Origin: GCA-003244245 sp035606945
GTDB taxonomy: Bacteria; Actinomycetota; Actinomycetes; Mycobacteriales; Pseudonocardiaceae
Direction of reading: 5' to 3'
NCBI GenBank assembly: GCA_035606945.1
Contig: DATNDR010000021.1
Coordinates: forward strand, 5,485-69,484
Length of the DNA: 64,000 nucleotides
Positions within the stretch are counted from its first letter, which is position 1. Each line of letters begins with the position of its first letter. The notes beneath the pieces are model-generated. The model was given only the letters and a program-made list of their open reading frames with translations, had not been told where the DNA came from and did not search any database. Shown piece after piece: positions 8,093 to 16,423 of this stretch. The translations under genes were made by a program, and so were the position numbers.

Positions 8093-8520
8093 CCAGCTCT
8101 AGGCCACGTGGGTGAAACCAACGAGAACGAGGGTTAACCCGCTGTGTTCGTTGATGATGCCCGGCGTGTCGCCCACTCATGCTGGCGTGTCGCGCGTTGG
8201 TGCCCGGTGTGTCGCCTGCCGGTGCCCGTTCAGTCCAGTGCCTTCCGGTACGCGTCGACTGTGGCCTCGGCACCAGCACGCCCGGTGTAGCGGGCAGCAT
8301 GGGCGCGCCGGGCGGCCACGCCGTCACGATCATCGTCACCGCTGTCCGCGGAGGTCAGCGCGCGGGCCAGCCGCGGTAACCGGCGGCTGCCTAGGGTGAC
8401 GCATCCCGCTGTGGCTGTTGCGCCAGGGGTCGGCTGCGCTCCTGGGGCGGTAGCGGGACGCTCGCCGCTGGCCAGTGAACTAACCACAGCGGTCCGTAAG
8501 ACTTGCTGCTAGGTGGGTTG
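8093..8520. other. Gene-free stretch with repeat cluster and possible coding remnant
   Basis: No intact gene is supported. Bases 8164-8222 hold a cluster of the 22-bp repeat (separate entry). On the minus strand, 8230-8487 is open and its last 60 residues (ending ATVDAYRKALD) faintly resemble the C-terminus of glycosyltransferases. There is no start signal and no upstream domain, so at most this is a decayed fragment. The stretch separates the wall genes from the NB-ARC island. Confidence 0.35.
8164..8222. repeat. 22-bp-periodic GTGTCGC repeat, cluster 1 (3 units)
   Basis: GTGTCGC cores at 8166, 8187 and 8209, spaced 21 and 22 bp, each inside a GG(C/T)GTGTCGC context followed by variable bases and TGCCC. 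It is the same family as the clusters near 39233, 49619 and 51964. It lies just downstream of the stop codon of a decayed minus-strand reading frame. Confidence 0.75.
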
Positions 8521-11500
8521 TCAACAGCAGCCGAGCTGGCGCATCGCCGCGCGAATCGTCTCGGCGAATGGCACGCCGAGTTGCTCATGAATCTCAAGCG
8601 CTTTCTGCCAGAGTTCGCAGGCTTGGCCGCGTTCTGCTGTATCGGAGGCGACCTGCCCTAGCGCCCACAGCGCCTCGGCTTCCCCAGACCGATCACCAAG
8701 GTTTCGAGTGAAGGTCAAGGCCTGAGTGTGATATTGCCGTGCCTGCTCGTAGTGGCCAATGAGGCGCTCAACCTCGCCCAACCCTCGCAGCGCGTCGGCT
8801 TCACCCAATCGATATCCGAGGTTCCGGGCGAAGGTTAAGGCCTGGGTGTGGTATTGCCGTGCCTGGTCGTAGTGGCCAATAAGCCGCTGAACCTCGCCTA
8901 GCCCGCGCAGCGCCAAGACTTCGCCGAGCCGGTCACCGAGGTGCCGGGCCAAGGCCAACGCCTGGGTCTGGTATTGCCGTGCCTGGTCGTACTGGCCAAT
9001 AAGCCGCTGAACCTCGCCTAGCCCGCGCAGCGCCAAGACTTCGCCGGGCCGGTCGCCGAGCTGGCGGGCCAGGGCCAGGGCCTGGGTGTGGTACTCGCGG
9101 GCTTGACCGTACTCACCGACGCGCCACTCGACCTCACCCAACCCGCGCAGCGCCAAAACTTCATCGGGTCGGTCACCCAGGCGCCGGGCCAGAGCCAAAG
9201 CCTGGATGTGGTAATCGCGAGCCTGACCATATTGGCCGACGAGTCGCTCGACCTCGCCTAGCCCGCGCAGTGCCCACACTTCGCCAGGTCGGTCACCGAG
9301 GTGCCGGGCCAGGGCCAAGGCCTGGGTGTGGTACTCGCGGGCTTGACCGTACTCACCGACGCGCCGCTCAATCTCACCCAATCCCCACAGCGCCAAAATC
9401 TCATCGGGACGGTCACCGAGGTGTCGCGCCAGAGTCAGAGCCCGGGTGTAGTGCTCTCGAGCCTGACCGTACTCACCGACGAGGCGCTCAACGTGGCCTA
9501 ATCCCCGCAATGCCAAGACTTCGCCGCGTCGGTAACCGAGGTGCCGGGCCGAGTCCAAGGCTCGGGTGTGGTATTCGCGAGCCTGACCGTACTCACCCAC
9601 GAGCCGCTCAACCTCGCCCAATCCCCACAGAGCGTTGACTTCAGCGGGCCGGTCACCGAGCTGCCGGGCTAGGGCCAAGGCGTGGGTGTGGTATTCGCGA
9701 GCGCGATCGTAGTCACCGGCGCGCCGTTCAACCTCGCCCAATCCCCACAGCGCCAAGACTTCACCGGGGCGATCACCGAGATGCTGCACGAGAGCTAGGC
9801 CTTCAGCGTGATAATCCCTCGCTCGGCGGTACTCGCCGACGAGCCGCTCAACGTGGGCCAGCCCCCATAGCGCCAAGGCTTCACCGCGCCGGTAACCGAG
9901 TTGCCGCGCTAAGATTAAGGCCTGCATGTGGTATTCCCGAGCCTGGCCATACTCGCCGACGCGCCGCTCAACCTGGCCCAACCCCCATAGCGCGTCGGCT
10001 TCACCACGTCGGTAACCGAGTTGCCGAGCCAGGACCAGGGCTTGCGTGTGGTATTTCCTGGCCCGGCGGTACTCGCCGACGAGCCGCTCAACCTGGCCCA
10101 ACCCCCATAGCGCCAAGGCCTCACCGCGCCGGTAACCGAGTTGCCGCGCCAAGGTTAAGGCTTGCGTATGGTATTCCCGAGCCTGGCTGTACTCGCCGAC
10201 GCGCCGCTGAACCTCGCCCAGCCCCCACAGCGCGTCCACTTCACCAGGTTGGTCACCAAGATGCCGGTAGGCAGTCAAGGCCTGGCCGTATAGATATCGG
10301 ACGTTGGACCAAAAGCCAAAGTCACGGAAGTGGACAGCTAGAACAGTCGACAGATCCGCGGCGTCGGTGCTCGGACTCATCGCCCCCACGCATCCGACCA
10401 AGTTATGTCGCTCCGCAGTTAGCCAGGTACGCGCCTGGACTGCGTCGACGAACGTTAGGACAGATCCACGAGCGTCGCTCTTACCAGCATCGCCCGATAC
10501 GTAGGGCCGTAGCATCCGGTCGGCCTCGCGTGTGATCGCCGCGTAGCTGGCGGCCAGGCGCTTCACCGCGGCCGCCCGCTCGGTGGGGGGCTCCTCGAAG
10601 TCAGCACATTCCCGAGCGTAAAGACGCACCAGGTCGTGCATGCGATAACGCGGACCGCCGGGAACACCTGCAACGGACAGCGGATCCAGCAGGTTGTGAT
10701 CAACCAACTCCCGCAACACTCGCTTACCTCGGGCGGGTGACACGTCGGCCATTGCGGCGATTACCACCGGGGTGATGGCAGGACCGGGATGCCAACCCAG
10801 CAAGCGAAACGCCCGACGTTGCTCGTCGGTCAGCAACCGGTAGGACCATTCAAACACTGACCGCACCGAGAGATGCTCGGCCACGAATGCGTCTAACGCC
10901 GCGGTTTGATCGGCAAAATCCGCAGCGACGTCGGCAAGCTGCTCATCGCGATGGTGACGTAACCGCCCGGCGATGAGTCTGAGCGCCAGCGGTAACCGAC
11001 CACATGCGGTCAGGATCTGCCGAACAGCCTCGCGATCTTTGCAGCGTTGCGCACCCACCAGCTTGACGAACAAACGCTCCGCTTCTTCCCACTCCAACAC
11101 ATCCAAGGAGAGCGGGTAGGCGTCAGTCAAGCCGGTCAGTTTCCGCCTACTGGTGATTAATACAAGACAGCCGGGTGTTTCTGGCAGCAGGGGCAATATC
11201 TGGTCACTGCTAAGGGCGTTGTCCAGCACGATCAGGACACGCCGCGCGTAGATGCGGTGCCGCCATTGATCTTGGCGTTCGGCCAGGTCGGCTTTCATTG
11301 CCTCAGGCGGCACACCGAGCTGAAGCAGCATCTGCTCCAACGCTCCGAACGGTTCACGTGGCCGCATGCCCGGGGTGTGACCATACAGGTCAACCCAGAT
11401 CGCACCGTCTGGGAAGGCCTTTGCAAACTCCTGGGCGGCATGCCGGGCGAACGCCGTCTTCCCAACCCCGGCCATGCCATCGATTGCGAATATGGTCACC

Positions 11501-12153
11501 ACGGTGTCTTGGGAAGCCTGTTCTGTGATCCGAGCGCGCAGCTCGGCCAACGGGCCATCCCGTCCGGTGAAATGCGTAATCTCACCTGGTAGCGCACTGC
11601 CGGGCCGCTCGGATAGCGGTCCAGGTGCCGGTACGGCCAACCGCTCCTCGACCATAATCGGCCCGTGACGCTGCGGCTCGTCATCACCGTAAGTAGCATC
11701 CGTGCGGTGGCCTCTTTGTCGAGGTATTGCTAAGTCTAGTGCATTTCCGTAGCGTAGGTCACCGGCGTCGAGAAATGCCTGTCGATCACCCGCAGGCATT
11801 CTGGTCAGATCGTCGACGTCCACGAGTCCATCCCAGGTGGTCTGGTAGATGACTGCCAGAGTCTTCAGTGTTCGCACCGACGGCCGAACACCTCCCATTG
11901 GCCATTTTTCATACTCACAGATACGACTGCCGCGCATGCGAAAATTGGAGTCGTTTCTAATCCGGTTGAACCGCGCCGCAACTTCGTTCTGGGTGAGTTC
12001 ATGCGCCAACCGCCAGGCCTCGCGAGGCCGACGTCCGCAGCGCATCAGAGCGGCCACAAGCTGCTCGATAAGTTGGTGGCCGTCCAGTCCGAGTTTGACA
12101 AGACGCTCGCGCTGTTGATCGCGATACGCCTTGCTAGCTGGTTTGTGCGGCAT
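8521..12153 (-). CDS. XRE HTH - NB-ARC - TPR STAND-type protein, first paralogue
   Basis: A 1,210-residue signal-transduction ATPase. Residues about 40-115 form an XRE-like HTH region (LTQNEVAARFN, RICEYEKWPMGGVRPS). NB-ARC follows from about 195: Walker A GMAGVGKT (226-233), Walker B VLIVLDNAL (306-314), VLITSRRKLTGL and CGRLPLALRLIAG. Then comes a winged-helix region, and residues 641-1200 form 14 TPR-like repeats of exactly 40 residues (ALWGLGEVERLVGEYGQARE type). The start at 12153 aligns with the MPFKPGNKAY start of the second copy and has AGAAGGG nine bases upstream; 12159 is an alternative. Such proteins act as regulators or ligand-sensing defence switches; which applies here is unknown. 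Confidence 0.88.
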   Translation of the reverse strand: MPHKPASKAYRDQQRERLVKLGLDGHQLIEQLVAALMRCGRRPREAWRLAHELTQNEVAARFNRIRNDSNFRMRGSRICEYEKWPMGGVRPSVRTLKTLAVIYQTTWDGLVDVDDLTRMPAGDRQAFLDAGDLRYGNALDLAIPRQRGHRTDATYGDDEPQRHGPIMVEERLAVPAPGPLSERPGSALPGEITHFTGRDGPLAELRARITEQASQDTVVTIFAIDGMAGVGKTAFARHAAQEFAKAFPDGAIWVDLYGHTPGMRPREPFGALEQMLLQLGVPPEAMKADLAERQDQWRHRIYARRVLIVLDNALSSDQILPLLPETPGCLVLITSRRKLTGLTDAYPLSLDVLEWEEAERLFVKLVGAQRCKDREAVRQILTACGRLPLALRLIAGRLRHHRDEQLADVAADFADQTAALDAFVAEHLSVRSVFEWSYRLLTDEQRRAFRLLGWHPGPAITPVVIAAMADVSPARGKRVLRELVDHNLLDPLSVAGVPGGPRYRMHDLVRLYARECADFEEPPTERAAAVKRLAASYAAITREADRMLRPYVSGDAGKSDARGSVLTFVDAVQARTWLTAERHNLVGCVGAMSPSTDAADLSTVLAVHFRDFGFWSNVRYLYGQALTAYRHLGDQPGEVDALWGLGEVQRRVGEYSQAREYHTQALTLARQLGYRRGEALALWGLGQVERLVGEYRRARKYHTQALVLARQLGYRRGEADALWGLGQVERRVGEYGQAREYHMQALILARQLGYRRGEALALWGLAHVERLVGEYRRARDYHAEGLALVQHLGDRPGEVLALWGLGEVERRAGDYDRAREYHTHALALARQLGDRPAEVNALWGLGEVERLVGEYGQAREYHTRALDSARHLGYRRGEVLALRGLGHVERLVGEYGQAREHYTRALTLARHLGDRPDEILALWGLGEIERRVGEYGQAREYHTQALALARHLGDRPGEVWALRGLGEVERLVGQYGQARDYHIQALALARRLGDRPDEVLALRGLGEVEWRVGEYGQAREYHTQALALARQLGDRPGEVLALRGLGEVQRLIGQYDQARQYQTQALALARHLGDRLGEVLALRGLGEVQRLIGHYDQARQYHTQALTFARNLGYRLGEADALRGLGEVERLIGHYEQARQYHTQALTFTRNLGDRSGEAEALWALGQVASDTAERGQACELWQKALEIHEQLGVPFAETIRAAMRQLGCC
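8554..10233 (-). repeat. 120-bp tandem repeats encoding 14 TPR units
   Basis: Fourteen consecutive 120-bp units, each encoding a 40-residue TPR-like repeat, in the 3' half of the first NB-ARC gene. Thirteen are close copies and the last (ALWALGQVASDT...) is degenerate. The period is exact, with no indels between units, so expansion and contraction by recombination would preserve the frame. Confidence 0.92.
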
Positions 12154-12184
12154 TCCCATTCGCCCTTCTAGGCCACTTCACCAT

Positions 12185-12348
12185 TTATACACCCGGGAAA
12201 CGAAACTCCCGCAGCTAAGTGCCCGATTTGTCCGCTTCTTCCCGAAAAATCCGCCCAGGGTAGCGAGAATTTTGCGTTGCGGATGGGCCATCCCACCAGG
12301 TCAAGCCTACTTGGTCGGGGGAGGAAATCTCTCCACCGCACGTGAACG
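12185..12348 (-). promoter_or_regulatory. Upstream control region of the first NB-ARC gene, shared with the second
   Basis: Blocks conserved at the same spacing upstream of both NB-ARC genes: TTATACACCCG (12185-12195), GATTTGTC (12225-12232), TTTTGCGT (12270-12277), GAAATCTCTCC (12324-12334) and CGTGAACG (12341-12348). Read on the minus strand, the first block is CGGGTGTATAA, a good -10-like element. It would start a transcript with a leader of only about 25 nt. No convincing -35 was seen, so an activator bound to the distal blocks is plausible. Confidence 0.5.
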
Positions 12349-12579
12349 ACATGCGCTCTGGCATATGTCAATATGATCTAAGTACTCGACCAACGCGTTG
12401 TTCGCCACCTGTCACCAGGGCGGGTCATCCACGCTCGAGGGTAGCGCGCTTATCCGCCTTCGGGCATGTAATCCACCCTTTGGGGATCTCATATAGGTCC
12501 GCAACGTAGGGATGATCAACGCATGCGGGAATTATCACCTAGGCAGCTTCAAGGGGCGATTCTTAAAGAGGAGGAAGAC

Positions 12580-12987
12580 GTGCCTGTTATGGATTACCGA
12601 ACGCGAGATGGGCTCAGCGATTACGGCTTCTCGATAGAGCATCAGCCGGACAACGGGTGGCGGGTGTACGTCATTTTTCACCCCTTTCGCCAAGGTGACA
12701 ACACCCTGAATTTACCTTATGAAGCTATTGATAATAAGGGCCGCCGATATATAGACTGGCCGGGGAATGTAGATAGTTTAGGAGAAGCAAGAACAGTCGC
12801 CGGCCTCTGGGCCGAGCTAGTTGAGCCTTGGCGGCGGACCCAAGAACAAAGGACGCTCTACGTCGAGTTGATCGAGCGTTATCTGCAGACCCAAGAGCGA
12901 AGAATGGCTGCCGTAGCTGGCCGAGATCTGATTAGTGATGCGGTTGAGAGTCAGCGGCCTCACACGGTAAGGGACGAGGTGGCGTAG
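12580..12987 (+). CDS. Hypothetical protein between the two NB-ARC genes
   Basis: A 135-residue protein from the GTG at 12580, which has AGAGGAGGA five bases upstream; an ATG at 12523 has no such site. The sequence has a short beta-rich N-terminal part (YGFSIEHQPDNGWRVYVIFHP, RRYIDWPGNVDSLGEARTVAGLWAE) followed by a charged helical tail (WRRTQEQRTLYVELIERYLQTQERR). It resembles small actinobacterial hypothetical proteins with a W-R-V-Y-I core, of unknown function. Base composition is visibly lower in GC than flanking core genes. It is convergent with the second NB-ARC gene and lies in the island, so a functional link is possible but unproven. Confidence 0.65.
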   Translation: MPVMDYRTRDGLSDYGFSIEHQPDNGWRVYVIFHPFRQGDNTLNLPYEAIDNKGRRYIDWPGNVDSLGEARTVAGLWAELVEPWRRTQEQRTLYVELIERYLQTQERRMAAVAGRDLISDAVESQRPHTVRDEVA

Positions 12988-13015
12988 TGCGGTCAGCGAC
13001 GTTGGTTCGAAATCA

Positions 13016-16000
13016 TCAAGACTCGAGTTGGTGCATGGCCGCACGAACGGTCGCAGCAAACGGAACGTCGAGCCGTTCATAAATCTCGAGCGCTTCGCGC
13101 CAGTATTCACCCGCTCGATTGCAGTCCGTGGTATCGGCGGCGATATGGCCTAATCCCCACAGCGCATCGGCTACAACGCGTCGGTCACCGAGTTGCCGAG
13201 CGAGGGCCAGGGCCTGGGTGTGATATTCATGGGCCTGGGTGTATTCGCCGGCGAGTCGCTGATCTTCACCTAGCCCCCACAGCGCCTCAGCTTCAGCGCG
13301 TCGGTAACCGAGGCGCCGGGCCAGGGTCAGCGACTGGGTGTGGTATTCGTACGCTGAATCATGGTTTCCGGCGAGCCGCTCAACCTCGGCCAGTCCCCAC
13401 AGAGCATCGGCTTCGAGGCGCCGATCACCGAGGCGGCGAGCCAAAGCCAAAGCTTGAGCCTCATATTCGCGGGCCTCGACGTACTCACCGGTGAGCCGCT
13501 GAACCTCGCCCATGCCCCGCAGTGCGCCGGCTTCACCGAATCGGTAACCAATAAGCCTCGCAATGATCAAGGACTGGCTGTGGTATTCGCGTGCCTTGCC
13601 GTAATTGCCGGCGAGCCGCTCAACCTCGCCCAGTCCCCGCAGCGCGTCCGCTTCATTGCGCCGATAACCGAGGTTCCTGGCAATGATCAAGGACTGGCTG
13701 TGGTATTCGCGTGCCTTGCCGTAATTGCCGGCGAGCCGCTCAACCTCGCCCAGTCCCCGCAGCGCGTCGAGTTCAACGCGCCGTTCACCGAGCTGCCGGG
13801 CTACGGCCAAAGCCTGCGCCTCGTACTCACGGGCCCGGCCGTACTCGCCGATCAGCCGCTCAACCTGGCCCAGTCCCCGCAGCGCGTCGGCTTCATTGCG
13901 CCGGTAACCAAGTTGCCGGGCTAGAGTCAGTGCCTGGGTGTGATACTCGCGGGCCTGACCGTACTCACCGACTAGCTTCTTAATCTGGCCCAGTCCCCGC
14001 AGTGCTTCGGCTTCAGTGCGCCGATAAGTGAGTTTCCGGGCTAGGGTCAGTGCCTGGGTGTAGTAATCGCGGGCCTGACTGTACTCACCGACGAGTCGCT
14101 CCACCTGGCCCAATCCCCATAGCGCGTCGGCTTCACCGAATCGGTAACCGAGGTGTCGGGCGAGGGCCAAGGCCTGGGTGTGGTACTCACGGGCTTGGTC
14201 GTGCTCGCCGACGAGCCGTTCAATTTGGCCCAGTCCCCACAGCGCGTCGGCTTCAGCGCGCTGGTCACCCAGTTGCCGGGCCAGGGCCAACGCCTGAGTG
14301 TCATATTCGCGGGCTTGGCTGCATTCGCCGACCAGCCGCTCAACCTCGCCCAGTCCTCGCAGCGCGTCGGCCTCAGCGCGCCGGTCACCGAGTTCCTGTG
14401 CGAGTGTCAGAGCCTGGTTGTAATGCGTGCGAGCCTGGCCGTACTCGCCGACGAGCCGCTCAACCTCGCCCAGCCCCCACAGGGCGTCTACTTCACCCCG
14501 CCGGTAACCGAGGTGCCGGTAGACGGTCAGGGCTTGGCCGTAGAGGTACCGGACGTCCGACCAGAAACCGAAGTCGCGGAAGTGTACAGCCAGGACGGTC
14601 GACAGGTCCGCGGCTTCTGGGGTCGGGCTCATCGCTCGTACGCACCCGAGGAGGTTGAGCCGTTCAGCGATCAACCAAGTCTGCGCCTGCGATGCATCAG
14701 CGAACGCGAGTACCGCACGTTGGACCGCAGCCCTACCGGAGGCGTCCGCGACATAGGGCCGCAGCAACCGGTCAGCCTCCCGGGTGATCGCCAGATAGCT
14801 GCCAGCCAGGCGATCTACCGCTGCCGCCCGCTCGATCGGTGATTCTTCAGCGTCGGCACGTTCCCGAGCGTAGAGCCGCACCAGGTCATGCATCCGGTAC
14901 CGCGGACCGCCAGGCGCACGTGCGGCGGAGAGCTGCTCGAGTAGGTTTTGGTCCACCAACTCACGGAGCAGCTGCCTGCCCTGGGCGTGCGATAGGGCGG
15001 CCACTGCGGCGATCACTACCAGGGTTATCTCGGGTCCGGGATGCCAACCCAGCAGGCGGAAGGCCCGACGCTGCGTATCGGTCAGCAACCGGTAGGACCA
15101 CTCAAACGCCGCCCGCACTGAGAGATGTTCGGCCACAAATGCATCCAGCGCCGCAGTTTGATCAGCAAAGTCTGCGGCGACTTCGGCGAGGAGTTCATCG
15201 CGGTGGTGACGTAACCGCCCGGCAATGAGCCGGATCGCCAGCGGCAACCGGCCACACGCGGCCAGGATCTGCCGAACCGCGTCACGATCTGTGCAACGTT
15301 GCTCGCCGACCAGCTTGATGAACAACTGCTCCGCCTCTGCCCATCCCAACACGTCTAATGAGAGCGGGTAGGCGTCGGTCAAACCGGTCAGTTTGCGCCT
15401 GCTGGTGATCAGCACCAGGCAACCGGACGCATCGGGAAGCAATGGCAGGACTTGGTCGCTGGTGAGCGCGTTGTCCAGCACGATCAGCATGCGCCGCGCG
15501 TGGATGTGGTGTCGCCACTGGTCCCTGCGTTCGGCGAGGTTAGCCTTGATCGCTTCGGGCGGCACGCCTAGTTGAAGAAGCATTTGCTCCAACGCGCCCG
15601 AGGGCTCCCGTGGCTGCATGCCGGGAGTGTGGCCGTAGAGATCTACCCAGATTGCCCCGTCCGGGTAACGCCTGGCAAACTCCTGCGCGGCGCGCCGGGC
15701 GAACGCCGTCTTGCCGATTCCTGCCATACCGTCAATGGCATAGATGGACACCACGCTGGCCTGGGGCGTCTGTTCGATGATCCGAGCGCGCAACTCGGCC
15801 ATTGGTCCATCCCGTCCCGTGAAGTGCGTGACTTCGCCAGGAAGTCCACCGCCCGACCGCTCAGGTGAGGACCTAGGCGCCGGTATTGTTAGCTGTTTAT
15901 CGACAATCACCGATTCTTCTGGGATGATCGATCGTTTACTGTGTGGGTCATCAGCCCCTCGCGCCGCACCTGAGTGACGATGTGTCTTCTGAAAATTCGG

Positions 16001-16423
16001 TAAATCTAACGAATTTCTGTCGGGTAAGTCGCCGATGTCCAGGAATGCCTGGCGGTCGCCGGGGGGCATCTCCTGCAAATCGTCGATATCGACAAGTCGG
16101 TCCCAGCGGGTTTCATAAATTGCTGCCAGAATCTTCAGCACCCGCACCGACGGCCGAACGCCTCCCATTGGCCATTTTTCATACTCGCAAATGCGGCTGC
16201 CGCGCATGCGGATATTTGCATCACCTCTCATTTGATTGAACCGAGCTGCAACCTCATCCTGCGTGAGTTCGCAGGCCAATCTCCAAGCCTCACGCGGCCG
16301 GTATCCGCAGCGCATCAAGTCAGCGACGAGTTGCTCGATGAGTTGGCGGCCGTCCACCCCCAGCTGGATCAGACGTTCCCGCTGCTGAGAACGGTACGCT
16401 TTATTCCCTGGTTTGAACGGCAT
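13016..16423 (-). CDS. XRE HTH - NB-ARC - TPR STAND-type protein, second paralogue
   Basis: A 1,135-residue paralogue of the first NB-ARC protein with the same order: HTH region (LTQDEVAARFN, RICEYEKWPMGGVRPS), NB-ARC with GMAGIGKT Walker A, MLIVLDNAL Walker B, LITSRRKLTGL and CGRLPLAIRLIAG, a winged-helix part, and TPR-like repeats at about residues 647-1126. It has 12 repeats rather than 14; two missing 40-residue units account for most of the length difference. The ATG at 16423 is preceded by AGGAAGGGGGG with good spacing. The N-terminal three-fifths is much more alike between copies than the repeat array. Function as transcriptional regulator or defence sensor is inferred from architecture only. 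Confidence 0.88.
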   Translation of the reverse strand: MPFKPGNKAYRSQQRERLIQLGVDGRQLIEQLVADLMRCGYRPREAWRLACELTQDEVAARFNQMRGDANIRMRGSRICEYEKWPMGGVRPSVRVLKILAAIYETRWDRLVDIDDLQEMPPGDRQAFLDIGDLPDRNSLDLPNFQKTHRHSGAARGADDPHSKRSIIPEESVIVDKQLTIPAPRSSPERSGGGLPGEVTHFTGRDGPMAELRARIIEQTPQASVVSIYAIDGMAGIGKTAFARRAAQEFARRYPDGAIWVDLYGHTPGMQPREPSGALEQMLLQLGVPPEAIKANLAERRDQWRHHIHARRMLIVLDNALTSDQVLPLLPDASGCLVLITSRRKLTGLTDAYPLSLDVLGWAEAEQLFIKLVGEQRCTDRDAVRQILAACGRLPLAIRLIAGRLRHHRDELLAEVAADFADQTAALDAFVAEHLSVRAAFEWSYRLLTDTQRRAFRLLGWHPGPEITLVVIAAVAALSHAQGRQLLRELVDQNLLEQLSAARAPGGPRYRMHDLVRLYARERADAEESPIERAAAVDRLAGSYLAITREADRLLRPYVADASGRAAVQRAVLAFADASQAQTWLIAERLNLLGCVRAMSPTPEAADLSTVLAVHFRDFGFWSDVRYLYGQALTVYRHLGYRRGEVDALWGLGEVERLVGEYGQARTHYNQALTLAQELGDRRAEADALRGLGEVERLVGECSQAREYDTQALALARQLGDQRAEADALWGLGQIERLVGEHDQAREYHTQALALARHLGYRFGEADALWGLGQVERLVGEYSQARDYYTQALTLARKLTYRRTEAEALRGLGQIKKLVGEYGQAREYHTQALTLARQLGYRRNEADALRGLGQVERLIGEYGRAREYEAQALAVARQLGERRVELDALRGLGEVERLAGNYGKAREYHSQSLIIARNLGYRRNEADALRGLGEVERLAGNYGKAREYHSQSLIIARLIGYRFGEAGALRGMGEVQRLTGEYVEAREYEAQALALARRLGDRRLEADALWGLAEVERLAGNHDSAYEYHTQSLTLARRLGYRRAEAEALWGLGEDQRLAGEYTQAHEYHTQALALARQLGDRRVVADALWGLGHIAADTTDCNRAGEYWREALEIYERLDVPFAATVRAAMHQLES
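13046..14485 (-). repeat. 120-bp tandem repeats encoding 12 TPR units
   Basis: Twelve exact 120-bp units. Two adjacent units share an 88-bp perfectly identical stretch (13561-13648 equals 13681-13768), encoding LAGNYGKAREYHSQSLIIAR, which marks a recent duplication or gene conversion. The final unit (ALWGLGHIAADTTDCN) is degenerate, as in the paralogue. Confidence 0.92.

Noticed and set aside
8164..8222. The GTGTCGC clusters as a CRISPR array.
   Set aside because: Units are 22 bp in total with no constant-length unique spacers, occur in several tiny clusters, and there are no cas genes.
9270..9638. Long open frames antisense to the TPR repeats of the first NB-ARC gene.
   Set aside because: They are periodic shadows of the 120-bp repeats with no family resemblance; the minus-strand frame has the clear domain order.
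13361..13924. Plus-strand frame reading repeated GEPLNLAQSPQ-like units.
   Set aside because: Antisense shadow of the TPR array; repetition follows from the coding strand.
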